Positions 1 to 8,700 of a stretch of DNA of 45,742 nucleotides are shown one piece after another. The position numbers were made by a program, and so were the translations under genes. Source of the stretch: Phycisphaerales bacterium. GTDB lineage: Bacteria > Planctomycetota > Phycisphaerae > Phycisphaerales > UBA1924. Under the pieces are notes generated by a model. It did no database searches, had not been told where the DNA came from, and saw only the letters and a list, made by a program, of their open reading frames with translations. The DNA is taken from NCBI GenBank assembly GCA_947476675.1, contig CANJRL010000006.1:1-45742 (forward strand). Direction: 5' to 3'. How positions within the stretch are numbered: the first letter of the stretch is position 1; every line of letters starts with the position of its first letter.

Positions 1-206
1 AACGCGTACAGCGCCACCGACACCACCGCGGCGCCCCCGAGCATCGCCCACGTCGGCGTGCTCGAGTAGGTCTGGGGCGGGACCTCGTCGGGCCTCGAAG
101 AGATGGTCCACAGGATGACGAACCACTGGTTCCCGACCGCCGCGAACGCGGTGGTCACCCTCGAGAGGTGCAGCACCGGCGCGAGCCTCAGGAAGATCCT
201 GCGCAT
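1..206 (-). CDS. N-terminal fragment of a membrane protein, possibly UbiA-family prenyltransferase
   Basis: The reading frame is open on the minus strand from an ATG at 204-206 to the window edge, giving 68 residues with no stop. It begins MRRIFLRLAPVLHLSRVTT, continues with a hydrophobic stretch ending NQWFVILWT, and reaches a second hydrophobic stretch (WAMLGGAAVVSVALYA) at the edge. A basic N terminus followed by two membrane segments and an early 'LSRVTTAF' run recalls the start of UbiA-type prenyltransferases. The diagnostic NDxxDxxxD motif would lie outside the window, so the family is only a guess. It is divergent from ribH with a 65-bp gap. Codon third positions are strongly G/C as in neighbouring genes, which supports real coding. 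Confidence 0.5.
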   Translation of the reverse strand, partial: MRRIFLRLAPVLHLSRVTTAFAAVGNQWFVILWTISSRPDEVPPQTYSSTPTWAMLGGAAVVSVALYA

Positions 207-271
207 GCGCCGATCCTACCGCCGCACGCCCACCCCGCCCCGGCGATTCGGACGGTCCTACACTCGCCCCC

Positions 272-748
272 ATGGCCAAAGGCCCCGCCAAGCCCGGCAA
301 CGCGCTCTCCGCACGAAGGCTCCGCGTGGCGATCGTCGTCAGCCGGTACAACGCCTTCATCACCGATCGCCTGCTCGAGGGCGCCAGAGACGAATTTGTC
401 GAGCTCGGCGGCAGAGCGTCCGCGCTGACCGTCCTGCACGCCCCGGGCTCGTTCGAACTGCCGCAGATCGCCTCCGCCGCCGCCCACTCGGGCGGGTTCG
501 ACGCCGTCGTCGCGCTCGGGTGCCTCATCAAGGGCGAGACGCGGCACGACGAGTACATCGCCCAGGCCGTCGCCCTGGGTCTGACCCAGGCCTCCGTCGG
601 TTCCGGGGTCGCCGTCAGTTTCGGCGTGCTCACCGTCGACACCCAGGCCCAGGCCGAGGATCGCGCCGGAGGCTCCCACGGGAACAAGGGCGCTGAGGCG
701 ATGCGCGCGGCCGTCCAGACCGCCCACGCGATCCGGTCGCTGGCCTGA
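272..748 (+). CDS. ribH: 6,7-dimethyl-8-ribityllumazine synthase
   Basis: RibH condenses 5-amino-6-ribitylaminouracil with 3,4-dihydroxy-2-butanone 4-phosphate to make lumazine, the penultimate step of riboflavin synthesis in the cytoplasm. The 158-residue protein is the normal family length. Visible signatures are the substrate loop SRYNAFI (24-30), GSFELP (59-64), the GETRHDEYI segment (88-96) whose His92 matches the catalytic histidine, and EDRAGG (129-134) with the phosphate-binding arginine. The canonical GETxHFDYV is slightly altered here. It starts a plus-strand run with nusB (7 bp downstream) and ftsY, so the three are probably co-transcribed. No other riboflavin gene is present in the window. 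Confidence 0.95.
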   Translation: MAKGPAKPGNALSARRLRVAIVVSRYNAFITDRLLEGARDEFVELGGRASALTVLHAPGSFELPQIASAAAHSGGFDAVVALGCLIKGETRHDEYIAQAVALGLTQASVGSGVAVSFGVLTVDTQAQAEDRAGGSHGNKGAEAMRAAVQTAHAIRSLA

Positions 749-755
749 CCGCACC

Positions 756-1211
756 ATGGCCTCCCCCCGCGACATCCGAAGACGGGCGCTGCAGGCGATG
801 TACCAGCTCGACGTCCGGGGCGAGGCCGACGCCGACGCCGTGCGCTCTTCGCTCGAGGAGGCCGATGACCTCGGCCCGGCCGAGCGCGACAAGGCATGGG
901 AACTGGCCCGCGCCGCGCACGCGGCCCGCCGCGACGCCGACGAGGCGCTCAAGCGCCTGGCGCCGGACTGGCCGGCCTACCGCCAGCCGGCGCTGGACCG
1001 GGCCATCATCCGCCTGGCCCACCACGAGCTCGCCACCGGCCGCGCGGCCCCCGCGATCGTCATCAACGAGGCCGTCGAACTCGCCAAGGAGTTCAGCACC
1101 GAGCGATCGCCCGGATTCGTCAACGCCGTGCTCGATCGCATCGCGAAGGCCGCCGCCGCGCCGCAGGACGCGTCGCCCGAGCCGCCCGCCTCGGCCCAGG
1201 AGACCGCCTGA
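756..1211 (+). CDS. nusB: Transcription antitermination factor NusB
   Basis: This 151-residue, mostly helical protein begins ASPRDIRRRALQAMYQLDV, the typical NusB N-terminal RNA- and NusE-binding helix. It also has the characteristic PAIVINEAVELAKEF segment (about 106-120) followed by SPGFVNAVLDRIA. NusB binds boxA RNA with NusE (ribosomal protein S10) in antitermination complexes on rRNA operons. The gene lies between ribH (7-bp gap) and ftsY (2-bp gap), and ribH-nusB adjacency is common in bacteria. The tail after residue 130 is Ala/Pro-rich and probably disordered. Confidence 0.94.
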   Translation: MASPRDIRRRALQAMYQLDVRGEADADAVRSSLEEADDLGPAERDKAWELARAAHAARRDADEALKRLAPDWPAYRQPALDRAIIRLAHHELATGRAAPAIVINEAVELAKEFSTERSPGFVNAVLDRIAKAAAAPQDASPEPPASAQETA

Positions 1212-1213
1212 CC

Positions 1214-2146
1214 ATGGGGCTGTTCGGGTCCGCGCTCTCGAGGATCAGGAAGGGCCTCGCCGCCACGCGCGAGGCGCTCGTCAAGTCGGTCAAGGACATC
1301 CCGTCGCTCTTCCGCGGTTCGCTGAGCGAGGAGTCCATCAACGACATCGAGGCCAGGCTGATCCGCGCGGACATCGGGGTCGCGACCACTCGGCGATTGA
1401 TCGACGGCCTTCGGACCGATTACCGCGCGGGCAGGATGACCCGGGGCGAAGACGCCCTCGCCTACCTCAAGCGCGAACTCAAGGCCATGTGGCCACAGGA
1501 GGTGCGCACCCTGCGCTTCGCCGATCAAGGGCCCACCGTCATCCTCGTCGCCGGGGTCAACGGCGCAGGGAAGACAACCACGATCGCCAAGCTCGCCCAC
1601 CGCCTGCGCGGAGAGGGCAGGGTCGTGCTGCTCGCGGCCTGCGACACATTCCGCGCCGGGGCGGTGCGCCAACTCGAAGTGTGGGCGGAGCGGCTGGGCG
1701 TCGAGGCGGTCAAGGGCCAACAAGGCGGGGATCCGGCATCGGTTGCGTTCGACGCGTGCCAGGCGGCGGTCGCCCGTGCTGTCGACGTGCTGATCGTCGA
1801 CACCGCCGGCCGCCTGCACACCCAGGATCCTCTCATGCGGCAACTGACCAAGATCCGGGACGTCGTGCAACGCAGGATTCCCGGGGCGCCGCACGAGGTC
1901 CTCCTCGTGCTCGACGCCACGATCGGACAGAACGCCATCCGCCAGGCCGAGGAGTTCACCAGGGCGATCGGCGTGACCGGTCTGGTGCTCACGAAGCTCG
2001 ACGGCACAGCGCGCGGCGGCGCGGTGGTGGCGGTGAGGCAGGGGCTGAGCCCCCCGGTGAAGTTCGTCGGCGTCGGCGAAACACTCGACGACTTCGAGGC
2101 GTTCGATCCCGATGCGTTCGTGGAGGCGCTGTTCGAGGAAGACTGA
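1214..2146 (+). CDS. ftsY: Signal recognition particle receptor FtsY
   Basis: FtsY is the SRP receptor GTPase, which delivers ribosome-nascent chain complexes to the Sec translocon at the inner membrane. The 310-residue protein has a helical N domain (about 1-95) and a G domain with the P-loop GVNGAGKTTT (114-123), DTFRAGAVRQL (144-154), a DTAGR motif and TKLDGTARGG. The GVNGxGKTTT loop and lack of an M domain separate it from Ffh. The ATG at 1214 is chosen because it begins MGLFGSALSRIRKGL, a normal short FtsY N terminus, just 2 bp after the nusB stop. The frame stays open upstream, but only as the shadow of nusB. The long acidic A domain of E. coli FtsY is absent. Confidence 0.96.
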   Translation: MGLFGSALSRIRKGLAATREALVKSVKDIPSLFRGSLSEESINDIEARLIRADIGVATTRRLIDGLRTDYRAGRMTRGEDALAYLKRELKAMWPQEVRTLRFADQGPTVILVAGVNGAGKTTTIAKLAHRLRGEGRVVLLAACDTFRAGAVRQLEVWAERLGVEAVKGQQGGDPASVAFDACQAAVARAVDVLIVDTAGRLHTQDPLMRQLTKIRDVVQRRIPGAPHEVLLVLDATIGQNAIRQAEEFTRAIGVTGLVLTKLDGTARGGAVVAVRQGLSPPVKFVGVGETLDDFEAFDPDAFVEALFEED

Positions 2147-2670
2147 CCCTTGCGTCCGATTTCGACGGCTTTTCCGCGGCGGACTTAGCGCATTTCACAT
2201 ATCGCGCTCACCATCTTGACGGGGCGCGCAGATACGGTCCCCACCCTCCCAAGCCTTTTGCCGTCCCACCTCTCTGGGTTCCCAACTCCGGACACACACA
2301 CGATGCCTCAAGAAATCCGCGCCGCCGGGAACGGTGTTGCGCTCCGGACAATCTGGGCAAGGTGCGGCTCCTCGGCGCCGTCCGAAAGGCTGCTCCGCGC
2401 CCGCCGCGAGGGTGGCACGGTGCGGAAATCCCTCAACGTCAAGCGCCGTCGAAAAATCTCTCATCGACTCGGGTTGTTTGTCTCGACAAGCGTGGAAACG
2501 CGTGGTAGTCTTCCTGTCGATCGTTGCCTGCACAGCAACGTGGATCTTCTCAACTCTGCAAGCGTGTTTCGGGCCTTCCGTTCGCGCCGTTCGTACGTGG
2601 GATTGGGTCTCGTCGGCCGCCGCGGTGAACACCGCGCCGCCGGCTGAGTCAAATCGAGGCGTTTCTTCCT
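2147..2670. other. Gene-free stretch between ftsY and a terminator; possible noncoding RNA
   Basis: About 520 bases without a convincing gene. Frames stay open here (for example plus 2216-2647), but third codon positions are not G/C-biased as in real genes of this window and no protein family is recognisable. Base composition is visibly less GC-rich than in the neighbours. The stretch contains potential hairpins such as GTTGC/GCAAC near 2525 and GCGGT/ACCGC near 2630. It also has a weak promoter-like pair (TCGACA at 2483-2488 and TAGTCT at 2506-2511, 17-bp spacer), and a strong plus-strand terminator follows at 2671-2712. I could not match it to tmRNA, RNase P RNA, SRP RNA or 6S RNA. Confidence 0.4.
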
Positions 2671-2712
2671 CGCCGCCCGGTGTGCGAAAGCACGCTGAGC
2701 GGCGTTCTTTTT
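2671..2712 (+). terminator. Strong intrinsic terminator, plus strand
   Basis: The outer stem CGCCGC (2671-2676) pairs with GCGGCG (2699-2704). The inner stem GTGC/GCAC is capped by a GAAA tetraloop, and TTCTTTTT (2705-2712) follows directly. Nothing coding on the plus strand ends just upstream: ftsY ends 525 bases earlier. It therefore ends either a long ftsY trailer or a separate small RNA. Confidence 0.7.
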
Positions 2713-2759
2713 GGGCCCCTCCGGTCGCGTCGGCCTCCCACCCTGGCCGCCGCCACGAA

Positions 2760-2833
2760 TACGCCCGTTGGGAGTCGAACCCAAAACCTTCGGCTTCGGA
2801 GGCCGACGCTCTATCCAATTGAGCTACGGGCGC
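2760..2833 (-). tRNA. tRNA-Arg (anticodon CCG)
   Basis: On the minus strand a complete cloverleaf can be drawn. The acceptor stem is GCGCCCG (5', ending at 2833) against CGGGCGT (2761-2767), with a G-U first pair. The D arm is GCTC..GAGC, the anticodon stem TCGGC/GCCGA encloses the loop CTCCGAA, and the T arm is TTGGG-TTCGACT-CCCAA. The loop places CCG at the anticodon, reading the Arg codon CGG. The 3' CCA is not encoded. The length is 74 nt including the discriminator A at 2760. Confidence 0.95.
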
Positions 2834-2908
2834 AAGGCCCACCAATGCTACGATCGGCCGCCCAAATGGGCAATCTTCCGCCCCCCGCCCGGGGACCCCT
2901 TCACCGCG

Positions 2909-4165
2909 ATGACCGCCGAACTTTCTCGCGCCACGCAGCCCTTATCGGCTGCGGCCCCTCGCCTCAGCCTGCCGTACCTGCTCACGATCGTCTGGGTCGC
3001 GAGCGTGGCAAACGCCACGTTCAATCTCGGGGTCTACTTCGTCACCAAGTCCGCGTTCGAGTTCTCCCGGTGGGAGAATCTGCTGCTCGGGGTGACCAAC
3101 GGCCTAGGGTACATCCCGGGCGCACTCCTCGTGGGGCCGTTGCTGCGGCGGCTCGCCGGCCGATTCCCAGGCTTCAGCACCCGCCTCGGGCTGATGCTGA
3201 TCATGACGGGCGTGGGACTCGCCCAATCTGTCCCGGCCGTGTTCCCCGAGTTTCGGTGGGCGGTGTTTCCGGCAGGTTTCGTCTTCAACGCGCTTTCCGG
3301 GGCGATGTGGCCCGTCGTCGAGAGCTACCTCTCCGGCGGACGCCGCGCCGAAGACCTGCGGCGGTCGACCTCCTGGTTCAACGTGGTGTGGGCCTCGACG
3401 ACCTTCATCTCCGGCCTGCTCATGGCGCCGCTGATCGAGCATCGCCCCTTGCTGATTCTGCTCTTGGCAGGGGGGCTGCAGATCCTCGTGACGATGGGGG
3501 TCTGGGCGTTCCCGCAACATCCCGCCCGCCACCTGCACGATGCCCACGAGCCCCACCCACCGGTCTACGCCGACCTTCTGACCGCGTGCCGGTGGCTGCT
3601 GCCGATGTCCTACCTGCTGTGCTACTGCCTGGCGCCGATCCTGCCGCAACAGATCGCGGAATTCGGGCTGCCGCAGTCCCGCGAGCCACTGGTCGGAGCA
3701 ACCTGGGGTTTGCTCCGGTGGGTCGTCTTCGTCGTATTCGCAGTGTGGGCCGGATGGCACGGGCGGTGGGGGGCGCCGATCGGCGCTGCGCTCGCGTTGG
3801 TCGCCGGCTTCGTGACCATCGTCGCCGCGGTGTCTCTCCCGATGCTGCTGGTCGGCCTCGCGCTCTTCGGGGTCGGCATGGGGGGGATCTACGCCACCGC
3901 CCTCTACTACGCGATGGAGGTGGGATCGGCGGAGGTTGAGGCCGGGGGAACCCACGAGGCGCTGATCGGCCTGGGGTTTGTGCTGGGCCCGGGCTTGGGC
4001 GCGATCGCGGCGCTCTCGGCGCCGGTCGTGATGCCGACGAGTGGCGCTGGGGGGGCTGCGACGCTGACCATCGGCATCATCGGTGTCGCTGCCGCGGTAG
4101 CCGGAGGAGGCGCTGCCCGGTCGATCGCCCGCGGCCGCCGCAACCATCGCCGGGAGTCTCCCTGA
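2909..4165 (+). CDS. MFS-like multi-pass membrane transporter
   Basis: This 418-residue protein has about 11-12 hydrophobic segments and resembles major facilitator superfamily permeases in overall layout. A first helix (YLLTIVWVASVANATFNLG, about 25-43) is followed by short cytoplasmic loops rich in Arg (LLRRLAGRF), a central hydrophilic linker (HPARHLHDAHEPHPP, about 208-222) dividing two halves, and a basic C terminus. No substrate motif is visible. The ATG at 2909 is chosen because it gives a short polar leader before the first helix; the frame remains open upstream but runs through the antisense of tRNA-Arg. The gene stands alone, with tRNA-Arg divergent on its left and a minus-strand terminator immediately after its stop. 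Confidence 0.75.
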   Translation: MTAELSRATQPLSAAAPRLSLPYLLTIVWVASVANATFNLGVYFVTKSAFEFSRWENLLLGVTNGLGYIPGALLVGPLLRRLAGRFPGFSTRLGLMLIMTGVGLAQSVPAVFPEFRWAVFPAGFVFNALSGAMWPVVESYLSGGRRAEDLRRSTSWFNVVWASTTFISGLLMAPLIEHRPLLILLLAGGLQILVTMGVWAFPQHPARHLHDAHEPHPPVYADLLTACRWLLPMSYLLCYCLAPILPQQIAEFGLPQSREPLVGATWGLLRWVVFVVFAVWAGWHGRWGAPIGAALALVAGFVTIVAAVSLPMLLVGLALFGVGMGGIYATALYYAMEVGSAEVEAGGTHEALIGLGFVLGPGLGAIAALSAPVVMPTSGAGGAATLTIGIIGVAAAVAGGGAARSIARGRRNHRRESP

Positions 4166-4205
4166 AAAAGAACAACCCCAGACCTGCATTTCTGCAAGCC
4201 TGGGG
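4165..4205 (-). terminator. Intrinsic terminator, minus strand (possibly bidirectional)
   Basis: CCCCAG (4176-4181) pairs with CTGGGG (4200-4205), with an inner TGCA/TGCA pairing. On the minus strand the hairpin is followed by a T-rich tract (TTGTTCTTTTT, complement of 4165-4175). On the plus strand no T tract follows, so it mainly serves leftward transcription. No minus-strand gene ends here: the nearest stops at 4639. Confidence 0.65.
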
Positions 4206-4480
4206 CGTTGAGTAAGAGGGAAGCCTTGGTGAATGGACGCGCGTGTCGGCGTCCGAGATGAGGAGCGAATCCGAGCCGAGACGCCTGCAACTCAATGCGT
4301 CGCCAGCCTGTCGGCCGGCCCCGATTCGGGAAGGCGTCTGCAACGGATCCGAATGAAGCCCCCGAGCGAGCCCAAATCGATAGTGCCGCCGCCGGGCCGC
4401 CTCAGAGATGACGGACCAAGGGAGCAACGACAGTCGTCATGTGGACAGCCCACACGAATAGGCGAGCGCGTTCTCCCTCA
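4166..4480 (-). ncRNA. Candidate small RNA (about 315 nt) bounded by a promoter and a terminator
   Basis: No credible protein is encoded between the MFS stop (4165) and the lipoprotein stop (4639). On the minus strand, a sigma-70-like promoter (-35 TTGCTC at 4510-4515, -10 TATCTT at 4487-4492, 17-bp spacer) would start RNA near 4480. A good intrinsic terminator would end it near 4165. I could not match the sequence to tmRNA, RNase P RNA, SRP RNA or a known riboswitch. Alternatives are a long 3' trailer of the valS/lipoprotein transcript or a short unrecognised protein. The prediction rests on the two signals and the absence of a gene. Confidence 0.35.
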
Positions 4481-4486
4481 CCCGAA

Positions 4487-4515
4487 AAGATACAGTTTGT
4501 TCTTCAAACGAGCAA
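4487..4515 (-). promoter_or_regulatory. Putative sigma-70-type promoter with an inverted repeat in the spacer
   Basis: Read on the minus strand: TTGCTC, 17 bases, TATCTT. The spacer holds the perfect inverted repeat GTTTG-AAGAA-CAAAC (4495-4509), which could be an operator. The surrounding 100 bases are clearly more AT-rich than the rest of the window. Confidence 0.4.
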
Positions 4516-4638
4516 GAATCCAACCCGAAAAGGATCGTGAAAACGTGCGAAGGTCTGGTTCACCCTTCGTCCTCGCGAACTGATCTCCGCGGAATTCGGA
4601 TGGGGGTTTCCCCCGGGTTTGCCATCTGCGGACACTGG

Positions 4639-5703
4639 TCACTGTTGCAACGGGGATTTACCGGACACCACCGCCTGCCGCGACCCGGCCCGGACGAGCG
4701 TGTCCACAAATGCCGTGTACTCGGTTTCGAGGAGGGCGAGGTCGCCAAAATAGGCCTCGATCACCTCGGTCCCGCGGCGGCGAGCGGCGGCCTCGCTGGC
4801 GCGCTGAGGGCCGAATCGCGTCATCAGTCCATCGGTCAGCAGGCCCCCTGCTGCGTCTTGGAGAAGACGCCGGAAGGCCTCCTGGTGCTTGCCCCCGGCC
4901 CCCTCGTTGAGGAAGTGCGTCAGGGCCCAGACCTGCGCGTAGTAGTTGACCGCCGCATCGCCGGTGCGCATGAGCAGGTCCTGCGGCGCCGAGGAGAGCA
5001 GTTCGGTGAGTGGCCTCAGTTCCTTTTTGCCGTGGGCCTTGCGGAGCTGATCGAAGCGTTCGACGTTGGCCCAAGGGCGGAAGGACGGGGCGGGGCCCAG
5101 CCACCGGTGGCCCTCCATGAACGTGGCGATCCCCTCTTCGAGGTAGATCGGGAGGCCCTCGCGGAAGGTGCGCTGGGTGTATTGGTGCCAGCCTTCATGG
5201 GCGGCGATGGCGAGGGTGTCGAAGAGGCCGATGTCCCACAGGAAAGCACGGCCCCCGGTGGCGAACCCGCCGCGGGGGATGTTGATGTAGCGCTCGCCCT
5301 CGCGGCCGAGGATTTCCAGGGTGATGCGCTGCCACTGGGGGCGATTGGCCATCAGGAATGTGTCGAGCCGGATCGGCGGCGCCGGGAGAGGGCCCAGTGC
5401 CGTGCGGTAGTGGGCGATGGCGGTCTCGAGGAACAACGGTGTGCGCTTGAGGATGGTCGCTTCACGCACGGTGGTGAAGAGGCGGTAGTGGGCGGTTCGG
5501 ATCAGGGCGCCTTTGTTGGAGGAGAAGTCCCAGGCCTCGCGGCTCTCGACGACCTCGGTGGGAGGGGCGGCGTCGGGCTCCGACGTCGCCTGAAGTGGCG
5601 CCGGGGCCGGCTGGATCGGGGTGACCACGGCGGCCTTCTCGGCGCCGCAGGCGGCCAGGAGGGCGAGGGGGACGATCAGGAGCGCGCCGGCGCGGTGCTT
5701 CAC
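4639..5703 (-). CDS. Lipoprotein with an HExxH metalloprotease-like domain
   Basis: The 354-residue product has a lipoprotein signal peptide (hydrophobic 7-17, lipobox LAAC with Cys19), so it is probably anchored in a membrane facing the periplasm. After a Pro/Ala linker (to about 55), the core carries AAHEGWHQY, an HExxH zinc site (His169, Glu170, His173). EEGIATFMEG (189-198) could supply the third ligand, in the manner of gluzincins and DUF1570-type proteins common in planctomycetes. The start is GTG at 5703, overlapping the valS stop TGA by four bases (GTGA). That indicates translational coupling and avoids the upstream open frame, which is only a valS shadow. The substrate is unknown. 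Confidence 0.75.
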   Translation of the reverse strand: MKHRAGALLIVPLALLAACGAEKAAVVTPIQPAPAPLQATSEPDAAPPTEVVESREAWDFSSNKGALIRTAHYRLFTTVREATILKRTPLFLETAIAHYRTALGPLPAPPIRLDTFLMANRPQWQRITLEILGREGERYINIPRGGFATGGRAFLWDIGLFDTLAIAAHEGWHQYTQRTFREGLPIYLEEGIATFMEGHRWLGPAPSFRPWANVERFDQLRKAHGKKELRPLTELLSSAPQDLLMRTGDAAVNYYAQVWALTHFLNEGAGGKHQEAFRRLLQDAAGGLLTDGLMTRFGPQRASEAAARRRGTEVIEAYFGDLALLETEYTAFVDTLVRAGSRQAVVSGKSPLQQ

Positions 5704-8700
5704 GAGGGGAGTCCTTCCAGGGCGGCGCGGGCGGCGTTGCGCTCGGCGATTTGCGCGTTGAGTTGGTCGCGGGTCTGCTGCACGAGGTTGGCCGGGGCGC
5801 GCTGGGCGTACCCGGGGTTGCTCAGACGGGTTTCGAGCGCGGCGATTGATTTCTCGAGGTCCTCGACCTTCTTCGAGAGCCGGGCGCGCTCGGAGCCGGT
5901 GTCCGCGGCGTCGGTCAGGTTGGAGAGCCGCTGCTCCGCGGCTTCGAAGGTGACGACCGAGGAGAGAGCGCCCGGGGGTGGCGGGTCGGTGGTGGCGCGC
6001 TCGAGGCCGGCCATGGTCTCGACAAGGGAGCCGGCGGCGGCGACGGCGGCGGCGAGATCGGGGCTGGCGAGGTGGAGGGTGACGCGGCGCTTGGGCGGGA
6101 CGTTCTGCAGGGCGCGGGCCTCGCGCACGGCGGTGATCAGGCCGCGGAGGCGCTCGAAGTCGCGCTCGGCGGCGGCGTCGCGCAGGCTCTCCGCGGCGGC
6201 GGGCCACGGGGTGAGGCAGAGCAGGCCGGAGGGGTGACTGGCGAGCGAGAGGCCGGAGACCTCGGCGGCGGGCAGTTCGCGGAGGCGCTCGAAGACGGCC
6301 TCGGTGATGAACGGGGCGACGGGGTGGAGGAGGCGGAGGATGGTGTCGAGGGCGGCGCGGAGGACGGCGCGCTGGGCGGGGTTCTCGCGCACGGTGGGCT
6401 TGATGGCCTCGAGATACCAGTCGCAGAAATCGCGCCAGAGCAGGTCGTAGACCGCCTGGGCGTAGTCCGCGTACTCGTAGGCGCGGACGGAGGCGGTGAC
6501 GGCGTCGACGCTGGCGGCAAGGCGGGAGAGCATCCAGCGGTCGGCGAGGGCGAGCGCCTTGGGAACGTTGGCTTCTCCGGCCGGAGCCTCTTCGAGGATG
6601 CTGGTGGCGAAGCGGGCGGCGTTCCAGAGTTTGTTGCAGAAGTTGCGGCCGAGGTCGAACTTGGGGCTGGTGTTCCTGCCCGAGGCCGGGTCGGGCTCGA
6701 CGGGCATGCGCACGTCCTGCGTCTGCGTGGTCATGTGGCAGAGCGTGAAGCGCATGGCGTCGGCGCCGTGGGTGGCGATGATGTCGAGGGGGTCGACGCC
6801 GTTGCCCAGGCTCTTGGACATCTTGCGGCCTTCGCCGTCCTGGATCATGGCGTGGATGAAGACGTCGCGGAAGGGGACCGGTCCGGGCGCGCCGGCGTGC
6901 GCGAGGAGGTAGCGGTTGAACATCACCATGCGGCTGACCCAGAGGGTGATGATCTCGCGGGCGGTGCAGAGAACGTCGGTGGGGTTGAAGGCGCTGAGCG
7001 TGCCGGCGGTCTGGGGGGATTGATCGGGGTCGGGCCAGCCCATGGTGGAGACGGGCCAGATGCCGGAGGAGAACCAGGTGTCGAGGACGTCGGGGTCTTG
7101 GGTGAAGCCATGAGATTCGAGCAAGGCGATCGCTTCGTGATCGTCTGGTTGTCTCACGCAGAAGGACAGCAACGAGGCAAAGTTGAGATCAGCGCTAAGG
7201 TCACTCATTTGCAGGTTCGGATCATGTCGTCCAACCGTAGAAATTCGCCCCTGATCCACGAGTCGACCAAGCCTCTGTTCGAGCGCTTCGAGAACATCGT
7301 GTTCGAGCACTAGTTCAGTTCGGCTCCATGCAGCGATCTGGTGACCCCACCACAGTTGCCGTGAGATCGGCCAATCGCGGAGGTTTTCGAGCCACGTCTG
7401 GTAGGTCTTGGCGTAGCGCTCGGGCACGAAGCGGAGGGAGCCGTCGAGGAGGGGCGCGAGGGCCAGGCCCGCGAGGGAGTAGAGGGGGACATCCGTTCCC
7501 TGGATCAGCCCGGCGTCGGGGAGGCTGGGGATCTGCTTCTTGACCGCGATGTACCACTGGTCGCTGAGGTAGGGCTCGATGGCGACATGGGAGCGGTAGG
7601 AGTGGCCGACGGAATGGCGGTAAGGCTTCTGGGCTTCGAGCAGGCCGAGGTCGCGGAAGGATGCGACGACGGCCTTGCGGGCGTCCTCACGGCTCAGGCC
7701 GACGAAGCGGCGGGCGTCGCCGACATCGGACCAGCCGTGCTGGTCGGAGATGCTCGCGTCGGGGGCCATGACGTTGATGGCTTCGAGGCTGTGGCGCTTG
7801 CCGATCTCGGCGTCGTTGGGGTCGTGGGCCGGGGTGACCTTGAGGAAGCCGGTGGCGTACGCGGCCTTGGGGTCCTTGGCGGCGGCCTCCGGGTCGCTGT
7901 GCATTGCCGCGGGAAGGACGACGTAGTCGTCGGCGAGGATGGGGATGACGCGTCCGACGAGAGGGAGCCTGGCGAAGGCCTGGGCCTCGCGGAGCGCAGG
8001 CCATCGCGGGTCGCGCGGGTTCATGGCGACCGCGGTGTCGCCGAGGTAGGTCTCGGGGCGGGTGGTGGCGACGGTGATGTGGTCGACCTCGCCGCCTAGC
8101 AGGCGCACGCGGACGCGGTTGCCCTTCGCGTCGCAGAGGGGGTAGCGCAGGTAGTAGAAGAAGCCGTCGACTTCTTCCATCTCGACTTCGTCGTCGGCGA
8201 GGACGGTCTGGGTGGCGGGGTCCCAGTTGACGAGGCGCTTGCCGCGGTAGATGAGGCCGTCGCGGAAGAGGCGGAAGAAGGCCTCGCGGACGGCTCTGGC
8301 GCAGACCTCGTCCATGGTGAAGCGCTGGCGTTCCCAGTCGCAGGAGCAGCCCATGGCCTTGAGTTGGCCGGTGATGAGGGCCTCGTACTCGTCCTTGAAG
8401 GCCTGGACCTTGGCGACGAACTCGTCGCGGGGGTAGTCGGTGCGGCGTTTGCCTTCGGAGGCGAGCAGGCGCTTCTCGACGACGGTTTGGGTGGCGATGC
8501 CGGCGTGGTCGGTGCCGGGCATCCAGAGGGTTTCGAAGCCCATCATGCGGTGGGCGCGGGCCTGGACGTCCTGGAGGGTGGTGTTGAGGGCGTGGCCGAG
8601 GTGGAGGGCGGCGGTGACGTTGGGCGGTGGGATGAGGATGGTGTAGGGCCGGCGGGCGCCGGCGGTGACGGTCGCGGGGTCGGCGTGGAAGGCGCGGGCG

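Noticed and set aside
2216-2647. Open frame on the plus strand ending 24 bases before a terminator
   Set aside because: Third codon positions are not G/C-rich as in all real genes here, the start would be TTG, and the protein is Arg/Ser-rich without a recognisable domain.
2334-2822. Open plus-strand frame with a hydrophobic stretch (VVVFLSIVACTATWIF)
   Set aside because: It runs through the terminator and the antisense of tRNA-Arg, has no family resemblance and lacks coding bias.
4077-4427. Minus-strand open frame of 116 residues in the 4166-4638 gap
   Set aside because: It overlaps the end of the MFS gene and the terminator, with no ribosome-binding site or coding bias.
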